DNA of 64,000 nt from Arthrobacter sp. M2012083. GTDB taxonomy: Bacteria; Actinomycetota; Actinomycetes; Actinomycetales; Micrococcaceae. The stretch is from NCBI RefSeq assembly GCF_000281065.1, contig NZ_AKKK01000047.1:62001-126000 (forward strand), read 5' to 3'. The notes beneath the pieces are model-generated. The model saw only the letters and a list, made by a program, of their open reading frames with translations, made no database searches and had not been told where the DNA came from. Shown in pieces: positions 47,846-57,827 of the stretch. Both the position numbers and the translations under genes were made by a program. Each line of letters opens with the position of its first letter. The stretch's first letter is position 1.

Positions 47846-48154
47846 ATGGCGGGACAAAAAATCCGCATCCGGCTGAAGTCATATGACCACGAGGTCATTG
47901 ATGTTTCAGCGCGGAAGATCGTTGAGACGGTCACGCGCGCAGGCGCAACGGTAGTCGGCCCGGTGCCGCTGCCGACGGAGAAGAACGTTTACTGCGTTAT
48001 TCGCTCTCCTCACAAGTACAAGGACAGCCGTGAGCACTTCGAAATGCGTACTCACAAGCGTCTGATCGACATCATCGACCCCACGCCGAAGGCTGTTGAC
48101 TCGCTTATGCGTCTCGACCTGCCCGCCGACGTGAACATCGAAATCAAGCTCTAG
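47846..48154 (+). CDS. rpsJ: 30S ribosomal protein S10
   Basis: The 102-residue S10 has the usual [19 protein letters not shown]-terminus and the [24 protein letters not shown] core. It opens the S10 operon. AGAGAGTCAGG precedes the ATG. S10 assembles in the 30S head and also pairs with NusB in antitermination. Confidence 0.98.
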
Positions 48155-48171
48155 GGAGGTGCTGAGAGACT

Positions 48172-48822
48172 ATGACCGCAACCCGTAACGTAAAGGGCCT
48201 GCTGGGCACGAAGCTCGGCATGACCCAGGTCTGGGACGAGAACAACAAGCTCATCCCGGTAACTGTTGTCCAGGCTGACTCGAACGTCATCACCCAGCTG
48301 CGCAACGCTGAGGTAGATGGCTACGTCGCCGTCCAGATCGGCTACGGCCAGATCGACCCCCGCAAGGTCACCAAGCCGCTGGCTGGTCACTTTGAAAAGG
48401 CTGGCGTAACTCCTCGCCGCCACGTCGTCGAACTGCGTACCGCAGACGCCGCATCCTACGAGCTGGGCCAGGAGCTCTCTGTTGAGATCTTCGAAGCCGG
48501 CCAGAAGATCGACGTCGTCGGCACCTCCAAGGGTAAGGGCTTTGCCGGTGTTATGAAGCGTCACGGCTTCCACGGCGTTGGCGCTTCCCACGGTGCCCAC
48601 AAGAACCACCGTAAGCCTGGCTCCATCGGTGGCGCATCCACCCCGAGCCGCGTCTTCAAGGGCCTGAAAATGGCCGGCCGCATGGGCGCCGAGCGTCACA
48701 CCACGCTGAACCTCACGGTTCACGCCATTGACGCTGAGAAGTCGCTGCTCCTTATCAAGGGTGCCGTCCCCGGTGCCCGCGGCCAGGTCGTACTCGTACG
48801 CACCGCCGTGAAGGGAGCCTAG
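48172..48822 (+). CDS. rplC: 50S ribosomal protein L3
   Basis: The 216-residue L3 opens [18 protein letters not shown] and contains [22 protein letters not shown], the rRNA-contacting loop near the peptidyl-transferase centre. GGGAGGTGCTGAGAGACT precedes the ATG. Second gene of the S10 operon. Confidence 0.98.
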   Translation: MTATRNVKGLLGTKLGMTQVWDENNKLIPVTVVQADSNVITQLRNAEVDGYVAVQIGYGQIDPRKVTKPLAGHFEKAGVTPRRHVVELRTADAASYELGQELSVEIFEAGQKIDVVGTSKGKGFAGVMKRHGFHGVGASHGAHKNHRKPGSIGGASTPSRVFKGLKMAGRMGAERHTTLNLTVHAIDAEKSLLLIKGAVPGARGQVVLVRTAVKGA

Positions 48823-48826
48823 TTAA

Positions 48827-49444
48827 ATGACTAGCACTGTCAAGGTAGACCTGCCTGCAGAGATCTTCGACGTCCAGACCAACGTGCCCCTGCTGCACCA
48901 GGTCGTCGTCGCACAGCTCGCTGCTGCACGCCAGGGTACCCACAAGACGAAGACCCGCGCCGAGGTTTCCGGTGCAGGTCGCAAGCCGTTCAAGCAGAAG
49001 GGCACCGGCCGCGCCCGTCAGGGTTCAATCCGTGCTCCTCACATGACCGGCGGTGGCGTTGTCCACGGTCCGACCCCTCGTGACTACAGCCAGCGCACCC
49101 CCAAGAAGATGAAGGCTGCTGCACTCCGCGGCGCCCTGTCTGACCGCGCCCGCAACGGCCGCATCCACGTCATCGCTGAACTGGTAGCCGGCACCAAGCC
49201 GTCCGCCAAGGAAGCACTGGCTTCGCTGCGTGCAGTCTCCGAGCGCAAGAACCTGCTCGTCGTAATCGAGCGCGCCAACGATGTTGCTGCACTCTCCGTG
49301 CGCAACCTCGCAGGTATTCACGTTCTGTACGCAGACCAGTTGAACACCTACGACGTACTCATCTCCGACGACGTGGTCTTCACCAAGGCTGCTTTCGAGG
49401 CGTTCGTCGCTGACAAGGCCAAGAACGAGGAGGCCTCCAAGTGA
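48827..49444 (+). CDS. rplD: 50S ribosomal protein L4
   Basis: The 205-residue L4 has the signature [25 protein letters not shown], seen as [16 protein letters not shown], and an exit-tunnel loop. In enterobacteria L4 regulates the operon; no matching leader is evident here. Its stop overlaps the rplW GTG. Confidence 0.98.
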   Translation: MTSTVKVDLPAEIFDVQTNVPLLHQVVVAQLAAARQGTHKTKTRAEVSGAGRKPFKQKGTGRARQGSIRAPHMTGGGVVHGPTPRDYSQRTPKKMKAAALRGALSDRARNGRIHVIAELVAGTKPSAKEALASLRAVSERKNLLVVIERANDVAALSVRNLAGIHVLYADQLNTYDVLISDDVVFTKAAFEAFVADKAKNEEASK

Positions 49445-49746
49445 GCGTAACCACCATCAAGGACCCGCGCGACGTCGTGCTTGCACCCGTCGTTTCGGAA
49501 AAGAGCTACGGTCTGATCGACGAAGGCAAGTACACCTTCCTGGTGGACCCTCGCTCGAACAAGACCGAGATCAAATTGGCCGTTGAGAAGATCTTCTCGG
49601 TCAAGGTTGACTCGATCAACACCATCAACCGTGCCGGTAAGCGCAAGCGCACCAAATTCGGCTGGGGACAGCGCAAGAGCACCAAGCGTGCAATTGTCAC
49701 CCTCAAAGAAGGCACAATCGACATCTTCGGCGGTCCGCTCGCGTAG
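49441..49746 (+). CDS. rplW: 50S ribosomal protein L23
   Basis: The 101-residue L23 has [21 protein letters not shown] and ends with GTIDIFGG. It lies by the tunnel exit, where trigger factor and signal-recognition particle dock. It starts with GTG, overlapping the rplD stop (GTGA). Confidence 0.98.
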   Translation: MSVTTIKDPRDVVLAPVVSEKSYGLIDEGKYTFLVDPRSNKTEIKLAVEKIFSVKVDSINTINRAGKRKRTKFGWGQRKSTKRAIVTLKEGTIDIFGGPLA

Positions 49747-49775
49747 CGGAGACCACTTTAACGAGGAAATAAATT

Positions 49776-50615
49776 ATGGGAATCCGTAAATACAAGCCGA
49801 CTACCCCGGGCCGTCGTGGCTCGAGCGTAGCCGACTTCGCTGAAATCACGCGATCGACTCCGGAAAAGTCGTTGCTGCGTCCGCTGCACAAAACAGGCGG
49901 CCGTAACAACTCCGGTAAGATCACCACCCGTCACAAGGGTGGTGGGCACAAGCGCCAGTACCGTCTGATCGACTTCCGTCGTCACGACAAGGACGGCATC
50001 AACGCCCGCGTTGCCGAAATCGAGTACGACCCGAACCGTACGGCTCGCATCGCACTCCTGCACTACGTTGATGGCACCAAGCGTTACATCATCGCTCCCA
50101 ACAAGCTGTCCCAGGGTGACTTCGTCGAGGCTGGTCCTGACGCTGACATCAAGCCGGGCAACAACCTGCCGCTGCGCAACATCCCGGTTGGTACCGTAAT
50201 CCACGCAGTTGAACTGCGTCCGGGTGGCGGCGCCAAGATGGCACGTTCCGCAGGTGCTTCGGTACAGCTCGTTGCCAAGGAAGGCCGCTTCGCCCAGCTG
50301 CGTCTGCCCTCCGGCGAAATCCGCAACGTTGACGTGCGCTGCCGCGCAACCGTCGGCGAGGTCGGCAACGCCGAGCAGTCGAACATCAACTGGGGCAAGG
50401 CCGGCCGTATGCGCTGGAAGGGCGTTCGCCCGACTGTCCGTGGTGTAGCCATGAACCCGGTTGACCACCCGCACGGTGGTGGTGAAGGTAAGACTTCCGG
50501 TGGACGTCACCCGGTTAACCCGAACGGCAAGCCCGAGGGCCGTACCCGCCGTCCGAACAAAGAGAGCGACAAGCTTATTGTTCGTCGCCGCCGTACTGGC
50601 AAGAACAAGCGATAG
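49776..50615 (+). CDS. rplB: 50S ribosomal protein L2
   Basis: The 279-residue L2 begins [16 protein letters not shown] and contains [20 protein letters not shown], the universally conserved peptidyl-transferase-proximal segment. Full length. Confidence 0.98.
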   Translation: MGIRKYKPTTPGRRGSSVADFAEITRSTPEKSLLRPLHKTGGRNNSGKITTRHKGGGHKRQYRLIDFRRHDKDGINARVAEIEYDPNRTARIALLHYVDGTKRYIIAPNKLSQGDFVEAGPDADIKPGNNLPLRNIPVGTVIHAVELRPGGGAKMARSAGASVQLVAKEGRFAQLRLPSGEIRNVDVRCRATVGEVGNAEQSNINWGKAGRMRWKGVRPTVRGVAMNPVDHPHGGGEGKTSGGRHPVNPNGKPEGRTRRPNKESDKLIVRRRRTGKNKR

Positions 50616-50627
50616 GAGCCTGGACAC

Positions 50628-50909
50628 ATGCCACGCAGCCTGAAAAAAGGTCCTTTCGTTGACCAGCACCTCTTTGTGAAGGTCGCACGGGAAAACGATA
50701 AGGGCACCAAGAACGTCATCAAGACCTGGTCCCGCCGTTCGATGATCATCCCCGACATGCTCGGGCACACGATCGCCGTACACGACGGACGCAAGCACAT
50801 CCCGGTGTTTGTCACTGAGTCGATGGTCGGGCACAAGCTCGGCGAATTCGCTCCCACGCGGACATTCCGCGGCCATGTTAAGGACGACCGTAAGGGCAAG
50901 CGCCGCTAG
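50628..50909 (+). CDS. rpsS: 30S ribosomal protein S19
   Basis: The 93-residue S19 opens [18 protein letters not shown] and has [21 protein letters not shown]. It binds S13 in the 30S head. Confidence 0.98.
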   Translation: MPRSLKKGPFVDQHLFVKVARENDKGTKNVIKTWSRRSMIIPDMLGHTIAVHDGRKHIPVFVTESMVGHKLGEFAPTRTFRGHVKDDRKGKRR

Positions 50910-50947
50910 GCGCCTGACTTTACGTCTTAGACGAGAGAAGGAAAGCA

Positions 50948-51313
50948 ATGGAAGCCAAGGCTATTGCGCGTCACATCCGCGTAACGCCTATGAAGGCCCG
51001 GCGCGTCGTCAACCTTGTTCGTGGTAAGCAAGCGAATGAGGCTCTGGCAATTCTGAAGTTTGCCCCCCAGGCAGCTTCGGAGCCGGTATTCAAGGTACTT
51101 CAGTCGGCAATGGCCAACGCACGTGTCCTCGCGGACCGTGACGGCGTTGCATTCGACGACAGCGACCTCTTCATCACCGAAGCATTTGTTGATGAAGGCC
51201 CGACCATGAAGCGGTTCCAGCCGCGTGCCCAGGGCCGCGCCTACCGCATTAGGAAGCGGACCAGCCACATCACGCTGGTTGTCGCAACCCCGGAGAAAGA
51301 GGAGGCTCGCTAA
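50948..51313 (+). CDS. rplV: 50S ribosomal protein L22
   Basis: The 121-residue L22 has [24 protein letters not shown] and the beta-hairpin loop [23 protein letters not shown], which lines the exit tunnel near the macrolide site. The loop looks uninterrupted. It is followed directly by rpsC. Confidence 0.98.
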   Translation: MEAKAIARHIRVTPMKARRVVNLVRGKQANEALAILKFAPQAASEPVFKVLQSAMANARVLADRDGVAFDDSDLFITEAFVDEGPTMKRFQPRAQGRAYRIRKRTSHITLVVATPEKEEAR

Positions 51314-52135
51314 GTGGGACAGAAAGTAAACCCGCACGGGTTCCGACTCGGCATCACCACCGACCATGTTTCGCACTGGTTCGCTGACAGCACCAAGCCC
51401 GGACAGCGCTACAAGGACTTCGTCCGCGAGGACATCAAGATCCGTCAGCTCATGTCCACCGGCATGGAGCGCGCCGGCATCGCCAAGGTCGAGATCGAGC
51501 GCACCCGTGACCGTGTCCGCGTGGATATCCACACGGCACGCCCGGGTATCGTTATCGGCCGCCGCGGCGCTGAAGCAGACCGCATTCGCGGCGAGCTCGA
51601 AAAGCTCACTGGCAAGCAGGTTCAGCTGAACATCCTCGAGGTCAAGAACCCCGAGATGGAAGCACAGCTTGTTGCCCAGGGCATCGCTGAGCAGCTGACT
51701 TCCCGCGTGGCTTTCCGCCGTGCGATGAAGAAGGCCATGCAGTCCGCACAGCGTGCGGGTGCCAAGGGTATCCGTGTTGCTTGCTCGGGTCGTCTGGGTG
51801 GCGCAGAAATGTCCCGCTCGGAGTTCTACCGCGAAGGCCGTGTGCCCCTGCACACCCTCCGTGCGAACATCGACTACGGCTTCTACGAAGCCAAGACCAC
51901 CTTCGGCCGTATTGGCGTGAAGGTTTGGATCTACAAGGGTGACGTAACTGCCAAGGAACTGGCTCAGCAGGCAGCTGCTGCTCCGTCCCGTGGCCGTGCA
52001 GGAGACCGTCCGGGCCGTCCGGGTGGCGACCGCCGTCGTCGTAACGACCGTCCGGCAGCTGAGGCAGCACCCGCTGCCGTTGAAGCACCGGCCGCTGAAG
52101 CTGCTGCTCCGACAGCAGAAGGAGGACAGGCTTAA
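51314..52135 (+). CDS. rpsC: 30S ribosomal protein S3
   Basis: The 273-residue S3 has [13 protein letters not shown], a KH domain with [21 protein letters not shown], and [28 protein letters not shown]-terminal tail of about 55 residues (Arg/Gly-rich, then Ala/Glu-rich) extends it beyond E. coli S3. It starts with GTG immediately after the rplV stop. Confidence 0.98.
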   Translation: MGQKVNPHGFRLGITTDHVSHWFADSTKPGQRYKDFVREDIKIRQLMSTGMERAGIAKVEIERTRDRVRVDIHTARPGIVIGRRGAEADRIRGELEKLTGKQVQLNILEVKNPEMEAQLVAQGIAEQLTSRVAFRRAMKKAMQSAQRAGAKGIRVACSGRLGGAEMSRSEFYREGRVPLHTLRANIDYGFYEAKTTFGRIGVKVWIYKGDVTAKELAQQAAAAPSRGRAGDRPGRPGGDRRRRNDRPAAEAAPAAVEAPAAEAAAPTAEGGQA

Positions 52136-52552
52136 ATGCTTATCCCACGTCGAGTCAAGCACCGTAAGCAGCACCACCCGGGTCGTTCCGGCGCTGCAAC
52201 GGGCGGCACCAAGGTCAGCTTCGGTGAGTACGGTATCCAGGCTCTCAGCCCGGCATACGTAACCAACCGTCAGATCGAGTCCGCTCGTATCGCGATGACC
52301 CGCCACATCAAGCGTGGCGGTAAGGTCTGGATCAACATCTACCCGGACCGTCCGCTGACGAAGAAGCCTGCTGAAACCCGCATGGGTTCCGGTAAGGGTT
52401 CTCCGGAATGGTGGGTCGCAAACGTCAAGCCGGGCCGGGTTCTCTTCGAACTCTCCGGTGTCAATGAAGAGGTAGCTCGCGAGGCCCTGCGCCTGGCAAT
52501 CCACAAGCTCCCGTTGAAGGCACGCATTGTGCGTCGCGAAGGTGGTGAATAG
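52136..52552 (+). CDS. rplP: 50S ribosomal protein L16
   Basis: The 138-residue L16 has [18 protein letters not shown] and [24 protein letters not shown]. It sits between the peptidyl-transferase centre and the stalk base. ATG directly follows the rpsC stop. Confidence 0.98.
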   Translation: MLIPRRVKHRKQHHPGRSGAATGGTKVSFGEYGIQALSPAYVTNRQIESARIAMTRHIKRGGKVWINIYPDRPLTKKPAETRMGSGKGSPEWWVANVKPGRVLFELSGVNEEVAREALRLAIHKLPLKARIVRREGGE

Positions 52553-52554
52553 AA

Positions 52555-52875
52555 ATGGCAGTAGGGTCGAAGGATCTCGCACCCGCACAGCTGGACGGTT
52601 TCGACAACGAGCGTCTCGTTGAAGAACTCCGCAAGTCCAAGGAAGAGCTGTTCAACCTGCGTTTCCAGTCCGCCACCGGACAGCTGGAGAACCACGGTCG
52701 CCTGCGCGCGGTAAAGAAGGACATCGCACGCATCTACACCGTTCTCCGTGAGCGCGAGCTGGGCATTCGTGCCGAGGTTGCCGCACCGGTTGTGGAAGCC
52801 AAGGAAGAAAAGAAGTCCAAGAAGGCTGCCAAGGCTGAAAAGGCCGAAGTTGAAGCTGGAGAGGACGCCAAGTGA
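52555..52875 (+). CDS. rpmC: 50S ribosomal protein L29 with long C-terminal tail
   Basis: The 106-residue protein has the L29 core (about 8-72: [26 protein letters not shown], then [13 protein letters not shown]). A tail of about 30 residues of Lys/Glu/Ala ([20 protein letters not shown]) makes it half as long again as E. coli L29. The tail may be mobile outside the ribosome. It overlaps rpsQ by GTGA. Confidence 0.95.
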   Translation: MAVGSKDLAPAQLDGFDNERLVEELRKSKEELFNLRFQSATGQLENHGRLRAVKKDIARIYTVLRERELGIRAEVAAPVVEAKEEKKSKKAAKAEKAEVEAGEDAK

Positions 52876-53168
52876 GCGAGAAGGAAACTGTGACGGAAGC
52901 AGCAGCCAGCGCTGAACAGCGCGGTTACCGTAAGACGCGTCGCGGCTACGTTGTCTCTGACAAGATGGAAAAGACCATCGTTGTTCAGGTTGAAGACCGC
53001 GTGAAGCACGCTCTGTACGGCAAGGTTATTCGCCGCACCTCGAAGATCAAGGCTCACGACGAAGAGAACACCGCCGGCATCGGCGACCTCGTTCTCATCT
53101 CTGAGACCCGCCCGCTCTCCGCTACCAAGCGGTGGCGCCTGGTGGAGATCCTCGAAAAGGCCAAGTAA
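52872..53168 (+). CDS. rpsQ: 30S ribosomal protein S17
   Basis: The 98-residue S17 has [22 protein letters not shown] and [16 protein letters not shown]. It starts at GTG 52872 with an overlap to rpmC. It is the last gene of the S10 operon here. Confidence 0.97.
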   Translation: MSEKETVTEAAASAEQRGYRKTRRGYVVSDKMEKTIVVQVEDRVKHALYGKVIRRTSKIKAHDEENTAGIGDLVLISETRPLSATKRWRLVEILEKAK

Positions 53169-53202
53169 ATCCGACGCCGGGCACGCCCGGCAGTGGTTCA
53201 CT

Positions 53203-53240
53203 GGAAAGGCCCGCATTCCTTTGGGAATGCGGGCCTTTCC
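53203..53240 (+). terminator. Strong terminator between the S10 and spc operons
   Basis: GGAAAGGCCCGCATTCC (53203-53219) and its exact complement (53224-53240) form a 17-bp stem with loop TTTG. No long U tract follows (GCTTCTCC). It splits two operons that are continuous in many bacteria. Confidence 0.85.
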
Positions 53241-53253
53241 GCTTCTCCAGCCG

Positions 53254-53284
53254 TTTCGGTTTCAGGCCGTAAACGTGCTAGGAT
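53254..53284 (+). promoter_or_regulatory. Predicted spc operon promoter
   Basis: TAGGAT (53279-53284) is preceded by TGC, an extended -10, with a weak -35 such as TTCGGT (53255-53260, 18-base spacing). The leader of about 230 bases up to rplN shows no gene. This fits a fresh promoter right after the S10 terminator. Confidence 0.55.
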
Positions 53285-53521
53285 ATTGAGTTTGTATGGC
53301 GCCACTTGTGCGTCGTCCACTACCTCGTAAACAATCGTGCCGCTGCATACTGCCCCGCGCAGAGTTTTCTGCAAGGGAAGCTGATGCTTGTGGCACGGGC
53401 GTTTAGGCCTGTACTGGCAAAATCCAGGCAGGTCAAGAGACACCCCGATCAACCGTTCCGCAAGGCTCATTCCGTATGCATGATTTCGGTCTGAGAACCG
53501 GCGCGACGCAAGGAGTAAAAA

Positions 53522-53890
53522 TTGATTCAGCAGGAGTCGCGACTCAAGGTCGCCGACAACACGGGTGCTAAGGAAATCCTTACCATTCGCGTTCTCGGTG
53601 GATCCGGTCGTCGCTACGCAGGCATCGGCGACGTCATCGTCGCCACCGTCAAGGACGCTATCCCTGGCGGCAACGTAAAGAAGGGTGACGTCGTCAAGGC
53701 TGTCATCGTTCGTACCAAGAAGGAACGCCGCCGTGCGGATGGTTCCTACATCAAGTTTGACGAAAACGCAGCTGTGATCCTGAAGAACGACGGTGACCCC
53801 CGCGGTACCCGTATCTTCGGCCCGGTTGGTCGTGAACTTCGCGACAAGAAGTTCATGAAGATCGTTTCGCTGGCCCCGGAGGTGCTTTAG
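53522..53890 (+). CDS. rplN: 50S ribosomal protein L14
   Basis: The 122-residue L14 begins [27 protein letters not shown], the family pattern, and ends [12 protein letters not shown]. The start is TTG 53522 with AAGGAG nine bases upstream; no ATG or GTG fits. It opens the spc operon. Confidence 0.97.
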   Translation: MIQQESRLKVADNTGAKEILTIRVLGGSGRRYAGIGDVIVATVKDAIPGGNVKKGDVVKAVIVRTKKERRRADGSYIKFDENAAVILKNDGDPRGTRIFGPVGRELRDKKFMKIVSLAPEVL

Positions 53891-53893
53891 TCC

Positions 53894-54253
53894 ATGGCTA
53901 AGATCAAGAAGGGTGACCTCGTTCAGGTCATCACCGGCGCCAAGCAGGAACGTGGCGGCGACCGCGGCAAGCAGGGCAAGGTCCTGCGCGTATTCCCGGA
54001 CACCAACCGCGTGCTGGTAGAGGGAATCAACCGCGTCACCAAGCACTCCAAGGTCGGTCAGTCGCAGCGCGGCACCAAGACCGGTGGCATCGAGGTTGTT
54101 GAAGCCCCGATCCACGTTTCCAACGTTGCTTTGGTTGACCCGTCGACCAAGAAGCCGACCCGTGTTGGTTTCCGTCTCGACACCGTTGAGAAGGATGGCG
54201 CTACCAAGACCGTCCGTATCCGCGTGTCCAAGGCCACCGGGAAGGACATCTAA
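53894..54253 (+). CDS. rplX: 50S ribosomal protein L24
   Basis: The 119-residue L24 has a KOW motif ([29 protein letters not shown]) and [14 protein letters not shown]. It initiates 50S assembly. It overlaps rplE by one base. Confidence 0.97.
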   Translation: MAKIKKGDLVQVITGAKQERGGDRGKQGKVLRVFPDTNRVLVEGINRVTKHSKVGQSQRGTKTGGIEVVEAPIHVSNVALVDPSTKKPTRVGFRLDTVEKDGATKTVRIRVSKATGKDI

Positions 54254-54831
54254 TGACTGAGACTCTCGAGACTCCAGTAAAGATCGTTCCGCGTCTGAAG
54301 ACGAAGTACGCAGAGACCATCAAGAAGTCCCTGCAGGACGAATTCAGCTACGCGAACGTCAACCAGGTTCCCCGCCTGGTGAAGGTTGTAGTGAACATGG
54401 GTGTTGGAGATGCCGCCAAGGACTCCAAGCTGATCGACGGCGCTGTCCGCGACCTCACCCTGATCACCGGCCAGAAGCCGCAGGTAACCAAGGCCCGCAA
54501 GTCGATCGCACAGTTCAAGCTGCGCGAAGGCATGCCCATCGGTGCACACGCAACTCTGCGTGGAGACCGCATGTGGGAATTCGTGGACCGTCTGGTTTCG
54601 CTGGCTCTGCCGCGTATCCGCGACTTCCGCGGCCTCAACGGCAAGCAGTTCGATGGCAACGGCAACTACACCTTCGGTCTGACCGAGCAGGTTATGTTCC
54701 ACGAAATCGACCAGGACTCCATTGACCGCGTTCGCGGTATGGACATCACGGTCGTCACCACCGCCAAGACCGATGACGAAGGCCGCGCGCTGCTCAAGGC
54801 GCTTGGTTTCCCGTTCAAGACCGAAAACTAA
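54253..54831 (+). CDS. rplE: 50S ribosomal protein L5
   Basis: The 192-residue L5 has [38 protein letters not shown] and the C-terminal [16 protein letters not shown]. It binds 5S rRNA and P-site tRNA. Confidence 0.98.
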   Translation: MTETLETPVKIVPRLKTKYAETIKKSLQDEFSYANVNQVPRLVKVVVNMGVGDAAKDSKLIDGAVRDLTLITGQKPQVTKARKSIAQFKLREGMPIGAHATLRGDRMWEFVDRLVSLALPRIRDFRGLNGKQFDGNGNYTFGLTEQVMFHEIDQDSIDRVRGMDITVVTTAKTDDEGRALLKALGFPFKTEN

Positions 54832-54909
54832 CTACGTGACAGGTCCGTCCGCGCTGGCTCTTAGGAGCAAGCGCAGCGGAAACCGGTACGAGGAAGGGCT
54901 ATAGCCCAA

Positions 54910-55308
54910 ATGACTATGACAGATCCTGTCGCAGACATGCTCACGCGTCTGCGCAATGCAAACTCGGCATACCACGACACCGTGTCCATGCCGTACAGCA
55001 AACTGAAGGCACGCGTTGCTGACATCCTGAAGGCAGAAGGCTACATTGCCGGCTGGAAGGAAGAAGACGCCGAGGTTGGCAAGAAGCTGACCATCGACCT
55101 GAAGTTCGGTCCGAACCGCGAGCGTTCCATCGCTGGCGTCCGCCGCATCTCCAAGCCGGGCCTCCGCGTTTACGCGAAGTCCACCAACCTGCCGCACGTG
55201 CTGGGTGGCCTGGGTATCGCAATCCTGTCCACCTCTTCCGGCCTCCTGACTGACAAGCAGGCCGGTAAGAAGGGCGTGGGCGGCGAAGTCCTCGCGTACG
55301 TCTGGTAA
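54910..55308 (+). CDS. rpsH: 30S ribosomal protein S8
   Basis: The 132-residue S8 has [21 protein letters not shown] and [28 protein letters not shown]. In E. coli S8 represses the spc operon. rpsN (S14) is absent between rplE and rpsH, where many bacteria have it. Confidence 0.98.
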   Translation: MTMTDPVADMLTRLRNANSAYHDTVSMPYSKLKARVADILKAEGYIAGWKEEDAEVGKKLTIDLKFGPNRERSIAGVRRISKPGLRVYAKSTNLPHVLGGLGIAILSTSSGLLTDKQAGKKGVGGEVLAYVW

Positions 55309-55326
55309 CGGGAAAGGAAGAGAATA

Positions 55327-55863
55327 ATGTCACGTATTGGACGTCTCCCCATCACCGTTCCTGCCGGAGTTGAGGTCAAGCTCGATGGCTCCGTCATCAG
55401 CGTCAAAGGTGCCAAAGGCGAGCTGAGCCACACTGTGGCCAGCCCGATCGAGGTTACCCAGGAAGAGAACACTCTCACGGTCACCCGCCCGAACGACGAG
55501 CGCAACTCGCGTTCGCTGCACGGCCTGACCCGCACCCTGATCGCCAACATGATCCAGGGCGTTACCGAGGGCTACGAGAAGAAGCTTGAAATCGTTGGTA
55601 CTGGTTACCGCGTTCAGGCCAAGGGTTCTGACCTGGAGTTCGCTCTGGGCTACAGCCACCCGGTCAACGTCTCTGCACCCGAAGGCATCACCTTCGTAGT
55701 AGAGGGTCCGACCAAGCTCTCTGTTGCGGGTATCAACAAGCAGCAGGTCGGCGAGGTTGCTGCCAACATTCGCAAGCTGCGCAAGCCCGACCCCTACAAG
55801 GGCAAGGGTGTCCGTTACGCCGGCGAAGTCATCCGCCGCAAGGTCGGAAAGGCTGGTAAGTAA
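55327..55863 (+). CDS. rplF: 50S ribosomal protein L6
   Basis: The 178-residue L6 has [16 protein letters not shown] and the C-terminal rRNA-binding [20 protein letters not shown]. Confidence 0.98.
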   Translation: MSRIGRLPITVPAGVEVKLDGSVISVKGAKGELSHTVASPIEVTQEENTLTVTRPNDERNSRSLHGLTRTLIANMIQGVTEGYEKKLEIVGTGYRVQAKGSDLEFALGYSHPVNVSAPEGITFVVEGPTKLSVAGINKQQVGEVAANIRKLRKPDPYKGKGVRYAGEVIRRKVGKAGK

Positions 55864-55866
55864 ACC

Positions 55867-56250
55867 ATGGCCATCGCAATTAACAAGAAGCGTTCGAACA
55901 AGAGCAAGTCTGCTGCACGCAGCCGTCGCCAGCTTCGTATCCGCAAGCGCATCACCGGTACGGCTGTACGTCCTCGTCTGGTCGTCAACCGTTCGGCACG
56001 TCACGTATTCGTCCAGGTTGTCGATGACAGCAAGGGTGTAACCGTGGCTTACGCTTCCACCCTGGAAGCTGACCTCCGCGCATTTGACGGAGACAAGACT
56101 GCCAAGGCCAAGCGTGTCGGCGAGCTCGTTGCCGAGCGTGCCAAGGCTGCAGGCGTCGAAGCTGTTGTCTTCGACCGTGGCGGTAACAAGTACCACGGCC
56201 GCATCGCCGCCGTCGCTGACGGTGCTCGCGAAGGTGGGCTGGCACTGTGA
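55867..56250 (+). CDS. rplR: 50S ribosomal protein L18
   Basis: The 127-residue L18 has [24 protein letters not shown] and [24 protein letters not shown], contacts for 5S rRNA. Its stop overlaps the rpsE GTG. Confidence 0.98.
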   Translation: MAIAINKKRSNKSKSAARSRRQLRIRKRITGTAVRPRLVVNRSARHVFVQVVDDSKGVTVAYASTLEADLRAFDGDKTAKAKRVGELVAERAKAAGVEAVVFDRGGNKYHGRIAAVADGAREGGLAL

Positions 56251-56951
56251 CCGTTGAAAATAACGAAAAGGACATTCAGGTGACTGAAGCTGTAGCTGCT
56301 GAAGCAACTGAGACCGCACCCGCTACCGATGACCGCCGCGGCGGACGTCGTGGCGAGCGCGGCGACCGTGGCCAGGGCCGCGGCGACCGTGGTGGCCGTG
56401 GTGGCCGCGACGGCGGTCGTGAGGCTGAGAAGAGCCAGTTCGTAGAGCGCGTTGTCACCATCAACCGCGTTGCCAAGGTCGTCAAGGGTGGTCGTCGCTT
56501 CAGCTTCACCGCTCTCGTCGTCGTCGGTGACGGCAACGGTATGGTCGGCGTCGGCTACGGCAAGGCCAAGGAAGTTCCCGCGGCTATCGCAAAGGGCGTT
56601 GAAGAGGCCAAGAAGTCCTTCTTCCGCGTTCCCCGCGTTGGCAGCACCATCCCGCACCGTGTGCAGGGTGAGGCCGCTGCAGGTGTAGTCCTGCTGCGTC
56701 CGGCTTCCGCCGGTACCGGTGTTATCGCCGGTGGTCCGGTCCGCGCGGTATTGGAGTGCGTGGGTATCCACGACATCCTCTCCAAGTCGCTCGGTTCCTC
56801 AAACGCGATCAACATCGTTCACGCGACTGTTGCCGCTCTGAAGCAGCTCGAAGAGCCCGCTTCCGTGGCTGCCCGCCGTGGCCTGCCGCTGGACGAGGTT
56901 GCTCCTGCTGCTCTGGTGCGCGCGCTCCAGAACCAGAAGGCAGGTGTTTAG
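56247..56951 (+). CDS. rpsE: 30S ribosomal protein S5 with Arg-Gly-rich N-terminal extension
   Basis: The 234-residue S5 carries about 65 extra N-terminal residues, made of an acidic Ala/Thr/Glu part and then repeats of RGG, RGDR and GRG, before the usual [23 protein letters not shown]. The core shows [22 protein letters not shown] and the C-terminal [17 protein letters not shown] 56247 overlaps the rplR stop; an in-frame GTG at 56280 is a possible alternative start. Confidence 0.95.
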   Translation: MTVENNEKDIQVTEAVAAEATETAPATDDRRGGRRGERGDRGQGRGDRGGRGGRDGGREAEKSQFVERVVTINRVAKVVKGGRRFSFTALVVVGDGNGMVGVGYGKAKEVPAAIAKGVEEAKKSFFRVPRVGSTIPHRVQGEAAAGVVLLRPASAGTGVIAGGPVRAVLECVGIHDILSKSLGSSNAINIVHATVAALKQLEEPASVAARRGLPLDEVAPAALVRALQNQKAGV

Positions 56952-56953
56952 TC

Positions 56954-57160
56954 ATGGCTAAGAACCTGACTCCCTCCGACGCCAAGTTGGAGATCACCCA
57001 GATCAAGGGCGTCATTGGCGCCAAGCAGAACCAGAAGGCCACCCTTCGGTCCCTCGGCCTGAAGCGCATCGGACACACCGTTGTCCGCAACGCTGACGCC
57101 GTGACCGTTGGAATGCTGAACACGGTTCCGCACCTCGTGAATGTAGAGGAGGCGAAGTAA
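56954..57160 (+). CDS. rpmD: 50S ribosomal protein L30
   Basis: The 68-residue L30 starts at ATG 56954, two bases after rpsE. It has [35 protein letters not shown], seen in the pieces [13 protein letters not shown] and [13 protein letters not shown]. Its stop overlaps rplO (TAATG). Confidence 0.97.
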   Translation: MAKNLTPSDAKLEITQIKGVIGAKQNQKATLRSLGLKRIGHTVVRNADAVTVGMLNTVPHLVNVEEAK

Positions 57161-57642
57161 TGGCAGAGAACAAGACCGCCGAAGAGACTGCTGAGATGCA
57201 GCACGCTCTGAAGGTCCACCACCTGCGCCCCGCCCCGGGTGCCAAGACCGCCAAGACCCGTGTTGGTCGTGGTGAAGGCTCCAAGGGTAAGACCGCTGGT
57301 CGCGGTACCAAGGGTACGAAGGCCCGCTACCAGGTAAAGGCTGGCTTTGCCGGCGGCCAGTTGCCGCTGCACATGCGCCTGCCGAAGCTGCGCGGCTTCA
57401 AGAACCCGTTCCGGGTTGAGTTCCAGGTTGTTAACCTGGAGAAGCTCAACGAGCTGTTCCCGGAAGGTGGCGTTGTCACCGTCGAGTCCCTGGTTGAGAA
57501 GGGTGCCGTTCGCAAGAACCAGCCCGTCAAGGTGCTGGGCACCGGCGACATCACCGTCAAGGTTGACGTCACCGCCCACGCATTCTCTTCCAGCGCTGCG
57601 GAAAAGATTGCTGCAGCAGGCGGAAGCACCACTGCTCTCTAA
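57160..57642 (+). CDS. rplO: 50S ribosomal protein L15
   Basis: The 160-residue L15 has [36 protein letters not shown] and [18 protein letters not shown]. The short N-terminal lead of about 12 residues precedes the conserved start. Last ribosomal gene of the spc operon. Confidence 0.98.
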   Translation: MAENKTAEETAEMQHALKVHHLRPAPGAKTAKTRVGRGEGSKGKTAGRGTKGTKARYQVKAGFAGGQLPLHMRLPKLRGFKNPFRVEFQVVNLEKLNELFPEGGVVTVESLVEKGAVRKNQPVKVLGTGDITVKVDVTAHAFSSSAAEKIAAAGGSTTAL

Positions 57643-57674
57643 GAGCCAGTGGGGCAAATGCCCGTTGTAAAAGG

Positions 57675-57717
57675 ATCCCGGTATGCGGGGCTTCGGCCCT
57701 GTATACCGGGATTTTTT
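57675..57717 (+). terminator. Terminator between rplO and secY
   Basis: ATCCCGGTAT (57675-57684) pairs with ATACCGGGAT (57703-57712), with an inner GGGC-TTCG-GCCC hairpin, followed by TTTTTT. It ends the spc transcript, so secY has its own promoter. Confidence 0.92.
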
Positions 57718-57740
57718 GCGTGATTGTGGACTCTCGATTA

Positions 57741-57768
57741 TTCCGACGGCGTTACAAGCGGTTAGACT
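57741..57768 (+). promoter_or_regulatory. Predicted secY promoter
   Basis: TAGACT (57763-57768) is a good -10; TTCCGA (57741-57746) with 16-base spacing is the best -35. It lies between the terminator and secY, 59 bases before the start. Confidence 0.5.
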
Positions 57769-57827
57769 CGGTTGTTGGGTTTCATTGATCCCATCCACAT
57801 CCTTGTACTTTCTACTCAGGAGGACGC

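Noticed and set aside
50927..52588. A minus-strand frame of about 550 codons across rplV, rpsC and rplP
   Set aside because: Antisense of conserved ribosomal genes; low-complexity product.
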